Assembly: GCA_025201865.1 (NCBI GenBank)
Contig: MU603022.1
Location: forward strand, 1 to 25,486
Reading direction: 5' to 3'
Origin: Ramicandelaber brevisporus
Lineage: Eukaryota; Kickxellomycota; Ramicandelaberales; Ramicandelaberaceae
Length of the DNA stretch: 25,486 bases
Translations under genes and position numbers: made by a program
The notes under the pieces: generated by a model
The model's database searches: none
The model's input: only the letters and a program-made list of their open reading frames with translations
Told to the model about the DNA's origin: nothing
In this document: in pieces, positions 16,994 through 25,486 of the stretch
How the letters are laid out: the number at the start of each line of letters is the position of its first letter
Numbering within the stretch: the stretch's first letter is position 1

Positions 16994-17365
16994 CTTCACA
17001 TTCTACAATTCAATTCTCAAAAAATAATAAACCACGAAAAAAAATAACCTGGCATTGTTTGTTTGTTTTTGGCTCTGGTAGCCCTTTTATGCCACTCATC
17101 TACTATCTTATTGTTTTTCTGACACTTAAACCAAGTCCACTCTCTTATTTGCAATATATTAACTCTTTTTTATAATCCACTGTACTTTGTGTTTTACTTT
17201 TTAAAACCTTTCTTAACTTTCAAAACAAAGACAAAGCAATTGATTTGCTTAGTGTTGATGAGATTCATTGAAGAATGGAAGAGTGATATTTAACATGGAC
17301 AAGAACAGTTTACTAATGCCAACCAGGTCGAAAAGAAAGAAAGAATGTGTGGACAGGAATCGAGC
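16994..17365. other. Convergent intergenic region, WOPR and DUF4097 genes
   Basis: About 370 AT-rich bases between two convergent stop codons. Apart from the AATAAA element I see no gene or structured element. Confidence 0.6.
17026..17031 (+). terminator. AATAAA polyadenylation signal, WOPR gene
   Basis: AATAAA 33 nt after the WOPR stop codon (TAG at 16991-16993) in A-rich DNA. Confidence 0.55.
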
Positions 17366-18418
17366 TTAAAAGAAGAAAAGATTCAGAGCGCCGTTCCAGC
17401 TCTCGGCCTTGATTGAGCCTGACGAGCCAGCATGCTTCTCGCCCTCTGCCAGAATCATACCCCGGCGCTCATTTTTCTTGTCCACGCTACCGGACAGTTG
17501 GATGCGCTGTGTGCTGCTCGGCAGAATGATGCCGCCATTGTGCGTCGAGAAATTGAATGTACCCTCAAAGTGCTTCGAAACACCAATCGAGCAGCCGCCA
17601 TTCTTGGTGTTAAAGCGGTACTTGGACAATACAGATTGACCACTGGTTGCAGCAGCAGCAGAAGCAGCAGTAGCAGTCGAGAGGAATCTGTTGGTGATGT
17701 GGCCATTGAGTGTGGTAATCTTGAGGTCTTTGATGCCAGAGAAACTGCTGGTGACGTCGCCGTTGACAGTGTTGATATTGGCGCTGCGAGCAGTAACACC
17801 TTCGAGGCTGGTGCTACCGTTGACGCAGTTGACCTCGAGAGCATCGACGGTGATTCCTGGAAGCGTGGTTGATCCGTTGACGGTGTTGACCTTCAAGTTA
17901 CCAAATGCCACATTGGCCAGTGGACCAGTCTTGGGCTCGGTAACTGGAGTTGCGCTGTTGACACCGATGGAGCCGTTGACAATGTTGAGCTCGAGCTCAG
18001 TGACTGGCGTGACGTCGGCCTCTGGCAAGTAGATCTCGACATTGGCGCGAACAGTCTTGCCACCGAACCAATTCGTGTTAAACCATCCCGAGTTTGCCTT
18101 GTTGTACACCAACTCTGAGCGAGAATCGTCATGAGTAACTTTTGGGACAAACTCCTTGACTGACGCCTCGTTCTCGCCGCTCAGCTGAACACGTACAGTC
18201 GCAACGTTTGGCGAAAGCTCGCTGTTGTTTGACGAGCTGGTGGCAGTGGTAGTGGAGGAAGAGGTGGAAGAGGAAGTGGAAGAAGAAGAGGACGAGCTGT
18301 GGCGGACAGAGTCGAGAATGACCTTGGTGGTGCCAGTGCCAAAGCCAACCTTGAGCGGACGGTCGACTGGGAAGGTATACTCGGTGACGTTGGAGGTGTA
18401 GTCGCTGGTGCTAACCAT
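17366..18418 (-). CDS. DUF4097-like beta-strand-repeat (putative adhesin) protein
   Basis: A 350-residue protein whose second half is a ladder of beta-strand repeats of the DUF4097 type. An NG turn recurs at N148, N181, N200, N219, N238, N273, N294 and N342. The four from 181 to 238 are exactly 19 residues apart, each in a context like LKVNTVNGSTTLPG. That predicts a right-handed beta-solenoid with one NG turn per coil. The N-terminal part has a Ser/Thr run (40-63) and a segment with WFNTNWFGGK (112-121). There is no signal peptide or membrane span, so it is probably cytosolic. The ATG at 18416-18418 was chosen because the frame upstream has no ATG. Related proteins are common in bacteria and occur in fungi without assigned function; 'adhesin' is only the family label. 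The domain assignment is from pattern, not from a search. Confidence 0.75.
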   Translation of the reverse strand: MVSTSDYTSNVTEYTFPVDRPLKVGFGTGTTKVILDSVRHSSSSSSSTSSSTSSSTTTATSSSNNSELSPNVATVRVQLSGENEASVKEFVPKVTHDDSRSELVYNKANSGWFNTNWFGGKTVRANVEIYLPEADVTPVTELELNIVNGSIGVNSATPVTEPKTGPLANVAFGNLKVNTVNGSTTLPGITVDALEVNCVNGSTSLEGVTARSANINTVNGDVTSSFSGIKDLKITTLNGHITNRFLSTATAASAAAATSGQSVLSKYRFNTKNGGCSIGVSKHFEGTFNFSTHNGGIILPSSTQRIQLSGSVDKKNERRGMILAEGEKHAGSSGSIKAESWNGALNLFFF

Positions 18419-19007
18419 TTGTATATATCGTCGTTGCAAATCTAGCGTGTAATGTTGTGCTGAAGTTGTTGTGGTGAAGCTGTTGTGGTGAAGCTGTTGT
18501 GTTTGTGTTTGTGTGCTTGTATGTTTGTGTGCTGGCGGGCAGGAGCGAAAGGAGGATACAGGTGACACTGATCACTTTCGGAGGTTTATATCATGATGGA
18601 CACTGCTCGCCAAGACACAATGACAGCGTGTGTAAGCCAAGACAAGAAAAGAAAAGCGACAAGCCACACTCAATCTCCGCCTTGGATCCTCCCCCAATCA
18701 CCAATTGTCGAAGGAAGAAAGACTCAGGAATGCGTGCCTGCCAAGAGCCGAGGTGCTGCCGAGGCAGGTTGACGTTCTCAACATCCAATTGAGTGCTGAT
18801 ATCACTGACATTGTGAGCAACTATTCGTTCAATTAACAGTAAAACACAGTGCGATACACTTTTGGAGCGAGAGGTTGAGCTTGCACACGAACATGCACAC
18901 ATATACATAGATCTAATAATGATCCTTCTATACAAAGCTAGTTGATTGACACGAGTATTGTTTCAAAACCACTAAAGGAAGCAAACAAAAGTGTTCTTTT
19001 AAGCAAT
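18419..19007. other. Intergenic: DUF4097 promoter and RPL3 3' flank
   Basis: About 590 bp with the TATA box and short tandem repeat noted for the DUF4097 gene, then AT-rich RPL3 3' flank. No gene is seen, and no canonical AATAAA was found for RPL3. Confidence 0.5.
18585..18590 (-). promoter_or_regulatory. TATA box, candidate for the DUF4097-like gene
   Basis: TATAAA on the minus strand in the context GATATAAACC, about 170 bp upstream of the ATG. Between them lie tandem copies of a 12-bp word (GTGGTGAAGCTG type, about 18470-18500). A TATATA closer to the ATG (about 18421-18426) is too near to act as a core promoter. Confidence 0.45.
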
Positions 19008-20186
19008 TTAGGCAGAGGCAACAGTGTCCTTCTTGAGGGTACCCATGAACTGCTTCTTCTCCTCGTGGGTCTGGAAGCGACCGTGGCCGAACTTGGAAGA
19101 GGTGTCGATGAACTTGAGCATAACCTCCTCGAGGGCAGAGCGCTTGGTGTGGACGCGGAGGGACTTGCGGAGGGTGAGGACGCGCTTGCGGACACCAACG
19201 CAGCAGCCGCGGATCATGAGGAAGTCCTCGTTGACGGTGCCGTAGTGTGGGAAGCCGCCCATTGGGGTGATGGACTTCTTGGTGAGATCGAACTCGGTGG
19301 AGGCAGAGTTCTCGTCGGAGCCCTTGGCGATGCGGTAGATCTTCTTGTTGACCTCGGTACGGTGGTGGTAACCGTTCTGACCAGCGCGTGGCACGGAGTA
19401 CATGACACGCGATGGATGCCAGGCACCGATACAGGCAACCTTGCGGAGACCCTTGTGGGTCTTGCGTGGCAGCTTCTTGGTACCCCAACGGTGGGTGACA
19501 CCCTCGAAACCGTGACCCTTGGTGACACCGATGATGTCAATCATCTCGTCCTGGGTGAAGACGGCGGAGACTGGGATCTCCTTCTCGAAGTGCTCGACGG
19601 CCCAGTCGACCTTCTGGGCGACGGTGCCACCGTTGAGCTGGACCTCCATGATGTGGGCCTTCTTCTGGCCAATAGAGACCTTGCGGACCTGGGTGTGGAT
19701 GATCACGCGGACGACCTGGCAGTACTTCTTGATGCGCTCGAGCTCGCGCTTGATCTCCTTGCCGTTGGCCTCGGAGTGCTTCTTGGCGTACTTGGTGAAG
19801 GCCTTCTTCTTGGAGTTGTACCAGTTCTTGTAGAAGCGGCGGCGAACCTCCTCGGACAAGTGCTCGGCCCAGACGGTGGTGAGCGAGCGCAGACCGCGTG
19901 GAGTCTTGACGTAGCCGACAAGACCGACGGCAACAACTGGTGGGGTCTCAATGATGGTGACGGCATCGACGACCTCCTTCTTGTGCATCTTGGCGGAAGA
20001 GCGGGTAACCTCACGGACGACGTGGGTCATACCGGCCTTGTAGCCGAGGAAAGCAGTCAGGTGAACTGGCTTGCTAGCATCGTCCTTTGGGAAGGCCTTG
20101 ACGCGACCCTGATGTCTGCGTGCGCGCTTGCGTGGCAGGAAGCCAAGGGAACCGTGGCGTGGGTGCTCGAACTTGCAGTGAGACAT
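19008..20186 (-). CDS. RPL3: Ribosomal protein uL3 (60S subunit L3)
   Basis: A 392-residue uL3, a core 60S protein reaching into the peptidyl-transferase centre. It opens [20 protein letters not shown], very close to the standard eukaryotic MSHRK-x-x-PRHG-x-LGFLPRK, and is colinear to the end. Yeast Rpl3 has 387 residues. The tryptophan-finger residue (yeast W255) is W256 in IGAWHPS, and the histidine methylated in yeast (H243) is H244 in RKTHKGLRK, so both functional sites are kept. The usual basic residue at position 4 is replaced by cysteine. Third codon positions are mostly C/G, as expected for a highly expressed gene. There is no intron. It is divergent from the V-ATPase subunit G gene. 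Confidence 0.98.
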   Translation of the reverse strand: MSHCKFEHPRHGSLGFLPRKRARRHQGRVKAFPKDDASKPVHLTAFLGYKAGMTHVVREVTRSSAKMHKKEVVDAVTIIETPPVVAVGLVGYVKTPRGLRSLTTVWAEHLSEEVRRRFYKNWYNSKKKAFTKYAKKHSEANGKEIKRELERIKKYCQVVRVIIHTQVRKVSIGQKKAHIMEVQLNGGTVAQKVDWAVEHFEKEIPVSAVFTQDEMIDIIGVTKGHGFEGVTHRWGTKKLPRKTHKGLRKVACIGAWHPSRVMYSVPRAGQNGYHHRTEVNKKIYRIAKGSDENSASTEFDLTKKSITPMGGFPHYGTVNEDFLMIRGCCVGVRKRVLTLRKSLRVHTKRSALEEVMLKFIDTSSKFGHGRFQTHEEKKQFMGTLKKDTVASA

Positions 20187-20828
20187 TTGCTGCTGTTGCT
20201 GTTGCTGTTGTTGCTACGTTTAGTCTTTTTTGACTTGAAAGTAGTTGGATATGATGGTTTGGGAGAGGAAGATCAACTTCCAACAACCACTCCAACGTCG
20301 ATCTCCAAAAAAAAATCCAAAAACAAAAAATCACACACACGCACGCACACTCTCTCAATTACAAAAAATTTTCATCTCTCTTTTTAATAAAATATCACGT
20401 TGCCAGCTTATTAAAAGCGGAAATAGAAGAAGAAGAAGAAAAATAATAGATAACAATGATGATGATACTACTACATACAGATACATGTATTCAATGATAC
20501 AGAGACTGTATTGCAGGTATGGTTGCAGAGATAGTTGCAGCAGTATTGTCTTTTTCAGATGACAAAGACAGTTCTGATTCTGCTCAGTGTATCTTCAATA
20601 TGCTCATCTAGCTGCGGTACTAGTTCAGTACCAATGTCAATGACGAGACAGCATCAATTGCAAGACGGTGTCATTCACTCACTCATTCATTCATTCTTGG
20701 CTACGCGGTATACATACACATGCTCGCCACCATTCCGTCATCATCTGTCGCCAAACATTCTTTTTTTTTTTCCTCCTACTACTATTTTTGTATCTAACAC
20801 GTAGCACTATTCAACCAACACAGCCAAC
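20187..20828. promoter_or_regulatory. Divergent promoter region, RPL3 and V-ATPase subunit G
   Basis: 642 bp between divergent ATGs. Near RPL3 there is a GCTGTT repeat in the leader. The middle is AT-rich with A runs and a GAA tract (about 20427-20440). The VMA10 side ends in a pyrimidine-rich leader with a T run (about 20761-20772). I see no TATA box for RPL3 and no Homol-D type element (CAGTCACA). Confidence 0.45.
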
Positions 20829-21230
20829 ATGTCCAACCCATCAGCCGGTGTCCAAGCTCTTCTCGAAGCTGAGCGCGAAGCCGCAAAGATCGTCGAACAG
20901 GCACGCCAGTACCGCCTCAACAGATTGCGCGAGGCTCGTGTCCAGGCCGCTGCAGAGATTGACGCTCTCAAGTCAGCCAAAGCCAAGGAGCTTCAGCAGT
21001 ACGAGAGCGAGCATTCGGGATCGACTAGCGCAGCATTTGACAGCGTGAAACAGAGCACTTTGGGCCAGCTGAAGGCGGTGGCAGATGCATTTGATACGAA
21101 CAGGGATGCGGCACTCAAGCTGTTGATTGACGGAACTTTGAAGGTGGAGCCGAAGGTACACACAAACTATCGACCAACCGATGCCGTGTCGACTGCAATC
21201 ACATCTGTTGAGGTATCTCCATCTCCATAA
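20829..21230 (+). CDS. VMA10: V-type proton ATPase subunit G (Vma10)
   Basis: A 133-residue peripheral-stalk subunit of the vacuolar H+-ATPase V1 sector. It pairs with subunit E to hold the catalytic hexamer against rotation. The N-terminal half carries the family's long charged helix: GVQALLEAEREAAKIVEQAR (7-26), then RLNRLREARVQAAAEI, matching the usual GI-x-x-LL-x-AE-x-x-A-x-x-IV-x-x-AR pattern. The family is normally about 114-118 residues; the extra length is a C-terminal Thr/Val/Ser tail after about residue 110. The ATG at 20829 follows AAC and gives the standard short MSNP-type start. It is divergent from RPL3. Confidence 0.96.
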   Translation: MSNPSAGVQALLEAEREAAKIVEQARQYRLNRLREARVQAAAEIDALKSAKAKELQQYESEHSGSTSAAFDSVKQSTLGQLKAVADAFDTNRDAALKLLIDGTLKVEPKVHTNYRPTDAVSTAITSVEVSPSP

Positions 21231-22602
21231 TCGATTCTCGACGAATAAACAATTGTACCCAAGTTCTTGTTTCTTACCTTTAAAAAGAGAGAAAAACAAA
21301 CAAACAAACGAGCGAACAAACGAATGAACAAACAGATGTAATACTTTGGTGATAGTAATAAGAAAGTGATAAGCAAACTGGAATGATGCAAAGCGAGCAG
21401 TTTATAATCCGCCAATGTCGGTCACAATAGTATCAACTTTGTTTGTCGTGCTTTCTGAGACAAGCAATATTCACTGTTGTCATCTTCTTCGTCACTGTTA
21501 TCCCGGCCATCTTCGTCGTCATCGTCGACTGTCTCTTCCTTGGCCGTTAATGATTCCTTCTTGTTTACTGGCTTCTGAAGCGACCATCTTTGGCATAAAT
21601 GCTATTCAAATACACCTATTCAGTCCAAACCTGTCAATGTTCAATCCAAAAGCAGGAAGCACTAGCTAATAAACACACTAGGGTAACCAGTTGGGGAAGG
21701 GAGGAGAAGGACCGGGGGTAATGGCAGAAGAACTCTCTCACCCCCAAAAACTGCATGCACTCGCCTGTATGGTAATGGCCTGGAGAACGAAGTTGATGGG
21801 GGAAATGTTCATTTTTTATTATCACAGCCTCTTTCTCAGCAGTACTGTGAGATGTTTCCATCTCCGCGAGCAGAGATAAAGATGTGAAACGACTTTTGAC
21901 GTCGCTGCCAACTTTCCCGGCTCCTCTCCATCAGCTGCTTGAAACACACCCAACAGTGTCGTCTGCATTCACAAACTCACAAACTCACAAGCTCACAAGT
22001 TCTTCCTCCATTCTTCCATTCCTGCTCCTTTTCCTCCTCATTATCCCTGGCTTGTCGTTTGCTCACCTCTCGCTGTTCTCGGTGCATCATAGTTTTTTTT
22101 TTTTGCACCAAGGGAAAGACAGAGACCGCGACCGTTTGTGTGCCTGTGTGTGTGTGTGCCTGTGTTTAGCGGTGTAGTGGTGTAGCGGTGTAGCGGTGAT
22201 ACACTTGTTTGTACGAGCTCGCTCTTTCTGGTTTGCTGTTCGTTTCCTTGTTCAACCTATAATCTGCCTGCCCTGAAACGGTTCATTTGTCCGACACACT
22301 GCCTACTCGCATACAACTTTACAGTTCGCCAGTATTATTAGACAGGCGGATACTTCAGCCCATTGACACTCCCCCTAGCAGCCTCTCCCTGTATCATCGT
22401 AGCATCCTGCGGTCGGCACAGCGGCCCCAGGAACCTTTACACAGCTCAGCTGAGCAGAGCAGAGCATCTACGACAACAGCAGCAACCGCCACTTTCAAGC
22501 AACTTCAGCTCTCTCTCACACACACGAGGAGGAACAAACTCTCCAAACCATTCTCTCTGGTTCTGCTTGAAACTTTATCTAGCAACTCGCGCTCTCTTTT
22601 GT
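21231..22602. other. 1.4-kb region between VMA10 and the terminal open gene
   Basis: No firm gene. It holds the VMA10 3' end, a minus-strand open frame with an acidic Asp/Glu cluster (21425-21601, discussed as a finding), a T run (about 22092-22103), a TG tract with tandem GGTGTAGC units (about 22139-22198) and pyrimidine-rich leader DNA. The frame of the downstream gene stays open back to a TGA near 22450 but has no ATG there. Confidence 0.5.
21244..21249 (+). terminator. AATAAA polyadenylation signal, VMA10
   Basis: AATAAA 14 nt past the VMA10 stop codon, followed by U-rich sequence. It is close to the stop but the best candidate. Confidence 0.5.
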
Positions 22603-24652
22603 ATGTTCACCAGCAGCAGTGGCAGTAGTCATCCTGTTGGCCACCAACACCAGCAACACCAGCAACACCAACAACACCAGCAGCACCAAGAGGAGATTCT
22701 GCGCTATGTCCGACCAGCGCAGATCCAGCCATATCTCTCTCAAAACCTTGCTCAGGTTGTACCTATTAACAGCTCATCTGCATCTGCTTTCTCCTCAAAT
22801 CATTCGTCATCATCATCATCGGCAGCAACAGCAGCAGGCGCGACATCTGGATTCTACAACTCGCTAAACATTGCCATCGACGAGATTGTATGGCTACTAC
22901 TATCGTGTCAAAGCACTGGCTTGGCGCCAATTGGTATTACACATTATACGAAGGCATTCGATGTATTGCTTGGATCTGGCCAGCGCGAGCGAAACTCACT
23001 GAATCGGCTATTGGAGACACCTGGGCCAATCTATCGGCCGCAAGTGGCATCCATCCTGCCAAATGAAACTCCATCCTCCGGTTTGAGTAATTTCAGCAGC
23101 ATTCTCAACCAGCTCGGGCCAGTTGCAGTGCCATATGATCCATCTTCATCCAGTTCAAAGTCTCAGCCATACCAGCAGTATAATCAGCAGCAATACAATC
23201 CGTACGGGGCAAGTGGAGGAGGCGGTGGTGGAGGCGGTGGTGGAGGCGGTGGTGGTGGCGGTGGTGGGCCAGTCAAGTACACTGACGACTTCCCTGTTGA
23301 GTTGATATTCGATCATGTTCGACTCCAAATCGCGTATGTTACATCAGGCGGCAAATGCGGGTCCCAGTCCGGTTTACTCGACTTTGCTATCTTGCGACGA
23401 TACGGGGCTACCACTAGCACTGAGTGGGATCACATTGTGCAAACACTGGCGTCATTTGTCAGCGGCACAGTCAACTACTTTCTATCCAAGTCAATTGCCA
23501 GGGCTCAGAAACGGTCGCGGCGCACAGTGTTTGCGAGAGACTTTGTGATCTCATTGGGAGCAGATCCGTGGTATTCCATTATGTTTCAGGCTCTGCTGGA
23601 ATCAAACAGATTTGAACAGAGATTGGATATGAACAGAAAAGTGCACAAACAGAGCAGAATTGAGAGATGGGCAAAAGTGGATATGGAGTCGTCAAAAGGT
23701 AGAGGTGGCGGTGGCGGTGGTGGATTGCTATCATTATTTGGAAAGAAATCATCAGCTGCCGTGGCACCAAACTCATCATCAACCACAGCAGCATCTGGTC
23801 TGGTGAACATTGGAGGCAAAGGAAGGATTTCATCAGATGATGAAGATAGAGACGCATATCGGAGATGCTCCTCACCTGATGTCAACTATAAGCCAACCAT
23901 TAAGCACGATGAAGCAAGAAAATTAGCCAATAGATTGTCAATGGCCACTGCTATTTTGCCTAGAGAACGCCACGCTCTGAGTGTTCAACATTTTATCCAA
24001 CAAGAACAACAGCCTCAATCACACCCAGCAGCTTCCCTTGCACCACTCCAGCAACAGCAACAACAACAGCAGCCGTTAAAACTACCACTGGGGCATCCTG
24101 TTTCAGGGCCAGGAAAGACTCGTGGACTCGAAATCAACATGTCACATGCCAGACTTGGATATTCAGGTGCAAGCATAATGAACATGGATGACCACCCAGA
24201 CAATATCAGTCTGAACTCGATTGATGTCGTATCGATGATGCCGCATCCACCCGTTCAACATGCGCACGTGTCTGTCCAGATGCATGCTCCGTACTCAGCC
24301 ACCAGCTCAGCAACTAGTCTGGCAGCAGCATCGACTCACACTCTGCAACAGAATGGAATGAGACCACGGTCACCCAGCATGGAGACTGTTGATGAGGAAA
24401 AGCTTGCTGGAGCACAGCTGTTTATGTTTGGAGCCTCTAGCTCACGCAAGAGTGGAGGTAGTGACGCTTCGAGTATCAAGCAGGTGTCGAGAAGCAAGAC
24501 TGTGGTTCCAAGTTCAGCTTCGCCTGCCACATCGACCTTTGATACTGCTGCCAGCTCTCTGCTGAATGGATCGCTGTTCTTCCGCAAGAAGAAGACTTCA
24601 AATGCCACAGCCATCAATGCATCAAATGAGAGTTTAACTCAGCAGCAGCATC

Positions 24653-24695
<43 letters not shown>

Positions 24696-24888
24696 GCAGT
24701 ACAATCACCAACAACAACAACAATTTCAACAGTCGCCGATCCCGGTTGGAACGGGTCCTGCATCTGTTCAACAAACAATGCCCACGATGTTGTTTGCACC
24801 TCCGCTTGGAGGTGGTCGCGCTCGCACTGCCTCTGGAGCATCGCCTGGTAGCTCGTTACACAATGTGCCGGTCAGCCGTCCACCTCAC

Positions 24889-24920
<32 letters not shown>

Positions 24921-24997
24921 GCAAACTGCACCAGCGTTCGATGCATCGGCGCCACAAATCAACATTTATGACTACTTTTTGCCCCAAGCAGCCAATC

Positions 24998-25060
<63 letters not shown>

Positions 25061-25486
25061 CCCCTCAGCCACCACCACGTCGGCCAGTTGGTAGCACAGG
25101 GAACGGTAGTATCAATGGTAGTAACACTAACCTAGCGTCACCTATGACGAACCAGCTTCCAACTCCACAGTCTTCATCGCGTGGTGAAGTATATGGACTG
25201 CATGGTGCTGGGGCAAATGGTGATGGCTCCGCGCTGACATCAACCTCCTCTCTGGCTCGGCCAGTCCGCCCGTATGCCCACGCAGCTGGTGCTGACAGTG
25301 CCAGCAACAATAGTGGCTTCAATTCTCCAACCAGTTCCATTTGCACAAGCACGAGCGGCCGCGGCCTGCGTGATGCTCCAACACCAACACCGCCCACTCA
25401 ACAGCTGCCTCAAACTGTACCACGGCTATTGCCAGCGTCAGGGCCAGTCTCTGTCAGCGCTACATCAACTCCAGCCACCTCAACTC
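22603..25486 (+). CDS. Large unrecognised polyQ protein, 3' end outside the window
   Basis: Not recognised. From the ATG at 22603 the frame stays open for 961 codons to the last base, so the gene is truncated by the window edge, not broken. Two ordered islands stand out. About 83-153 (FYNSLNIAIDEIVWLLLSCQ, later PGPIYRPQVASILP) is helical and hydrophobic. About 223-362 (DFPVELIFDHVRLQIAYV, later WDHIVQTLASFVSGTVNYFL, then RRTVFARDFVISLGADPWYS and ERWAKVDME) also looks helical. A glycine run (204-221) links them. The rest is low complexity: a His/Gln start, a second Gly run with SLFGKK, Ser-rich stretches and long Gln runs near 684-699, 880s-range none, and 799-819, with PPPRRP after the last. 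There is no signal peptide or membrane span. A signalling or trafficking scaffold is possible but unproven. Confidence 0.85.
23218..23268 (+). repeat. GGN glycine-codon tract
   Basis: About 17 consecutive glycine codons with recurring GGCGGTGGTGGA units, inside the terminal open gene, lying between its two ordered segments. Confidence 0.9.
24652..24693 (+). repeat. Pure (CAA)14 coding microsatellite
   Basis: Fourteen uninterrupted CAA codons followed by two CAG, encoding polyglutamine in the terminal open gene. Confidence 0.95.
24997..25059 (+). repeat. (CAA)11(CAG)9CAA coding microsatellite
   Basis: Twenty-one glutamine codons split into a pure CAA block and a pure CAG block. The sharp boundary suggests the two blocks expanded separately by slippage. 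A proline run follows. Confidence 0.95.

Noticed and set aside
20455-20575. Possible C/D box snoRNA (ATGATGA followed later by CTGA)
   Set aside because: The C-box-like word sits in a GAT repeat, the spacing is too long, and there is no terminal stem.
21634-21861. 75-codon minus-strand frame starting with ATG
   Set aside because: Composition is unlike a protein family, with no signal peptide or repeat, and it lies in DNA that looks intergenic. A first exon joined to the acidic frame at 21425-21601 would need a weak GTTTGG donor.

Overview
The window looks like nuclear DNA of a fungus, probably an early-diverging lineage; Kickxellomycotina-like Zoopagomycota is only a guess. A WOPR (Gti1/Pac2) regulator, a family known from fungi, sits with a proteinase-K-type secreted subtilase, a Voa1-like V-ATPase assembly protein and ordinary eukaryotic housekeeping genes. 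Every recognisable gene reads as one uninterrupted exon. CAA/CAG glutamine runs, glycine runs and simple repeats are frequent in and between genes. TATA boxes, CCAAT boxes, pyrimidine-rich leaders and AATAAA signals replace the ribosome binding sites and operators of bacteria.

Layout. A minus-strand block holds a secreted subtilase (3-1220) and the large nuclear cap-binding subunit CBP80 (2299-5187). Divergent from CBP80 is a very short Voa1-like protein (5434-5790). Next come two tiny secreted-peptide genes (6683-6844 and 7731-7955) in a segment bracketed by an exact 36-bp direct repeat. Three plus-strand genes follow: an SSXT/SS18-like protein (8191-9198), an unrecognised 119-residue protein only 77 bp further on (9276-9635), and an inositol polyphosphate multikinase (9977-10993). 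Tail-to-tail with the kinase is an unrecognised polyglutamine protein (11075-12160, minus). About 3 kb of repeat-rich DNA without a convincing gene then leads to the WOPR regulator (15212-16993). Convergent with it is a DUF4097-type beta-strand-repeat protein (17366-18418, minus), followed by ribosomal protein uL3/RPL3 (19008-20186, minus). Divergent from RPL3 is V-ATPase subunit G (20829-21230). Finally, a long open frame starts at 22603 and runs off the end of the window with no stop; it is the second-longest coding region here and I do not recognise it.

The genes do not form one pathway. Two concern the V-ATPase (Voa1-like, subunit G). Several concern gene expression (CBP80, SSXT, WOPR, RPL3). 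Three are secreted. Inositol polyphosphate kinases of the Arg82 type are also tied to transcription in yeast. The least explained parts are the repeat-bracketed secreted-peptide segment, the 3-kb region upstream of the WOPR gene, the DUF4097 protein and the three unrecognised proteins. I found no rRNA, tRNA, CRISPR array or recognisable transposon.
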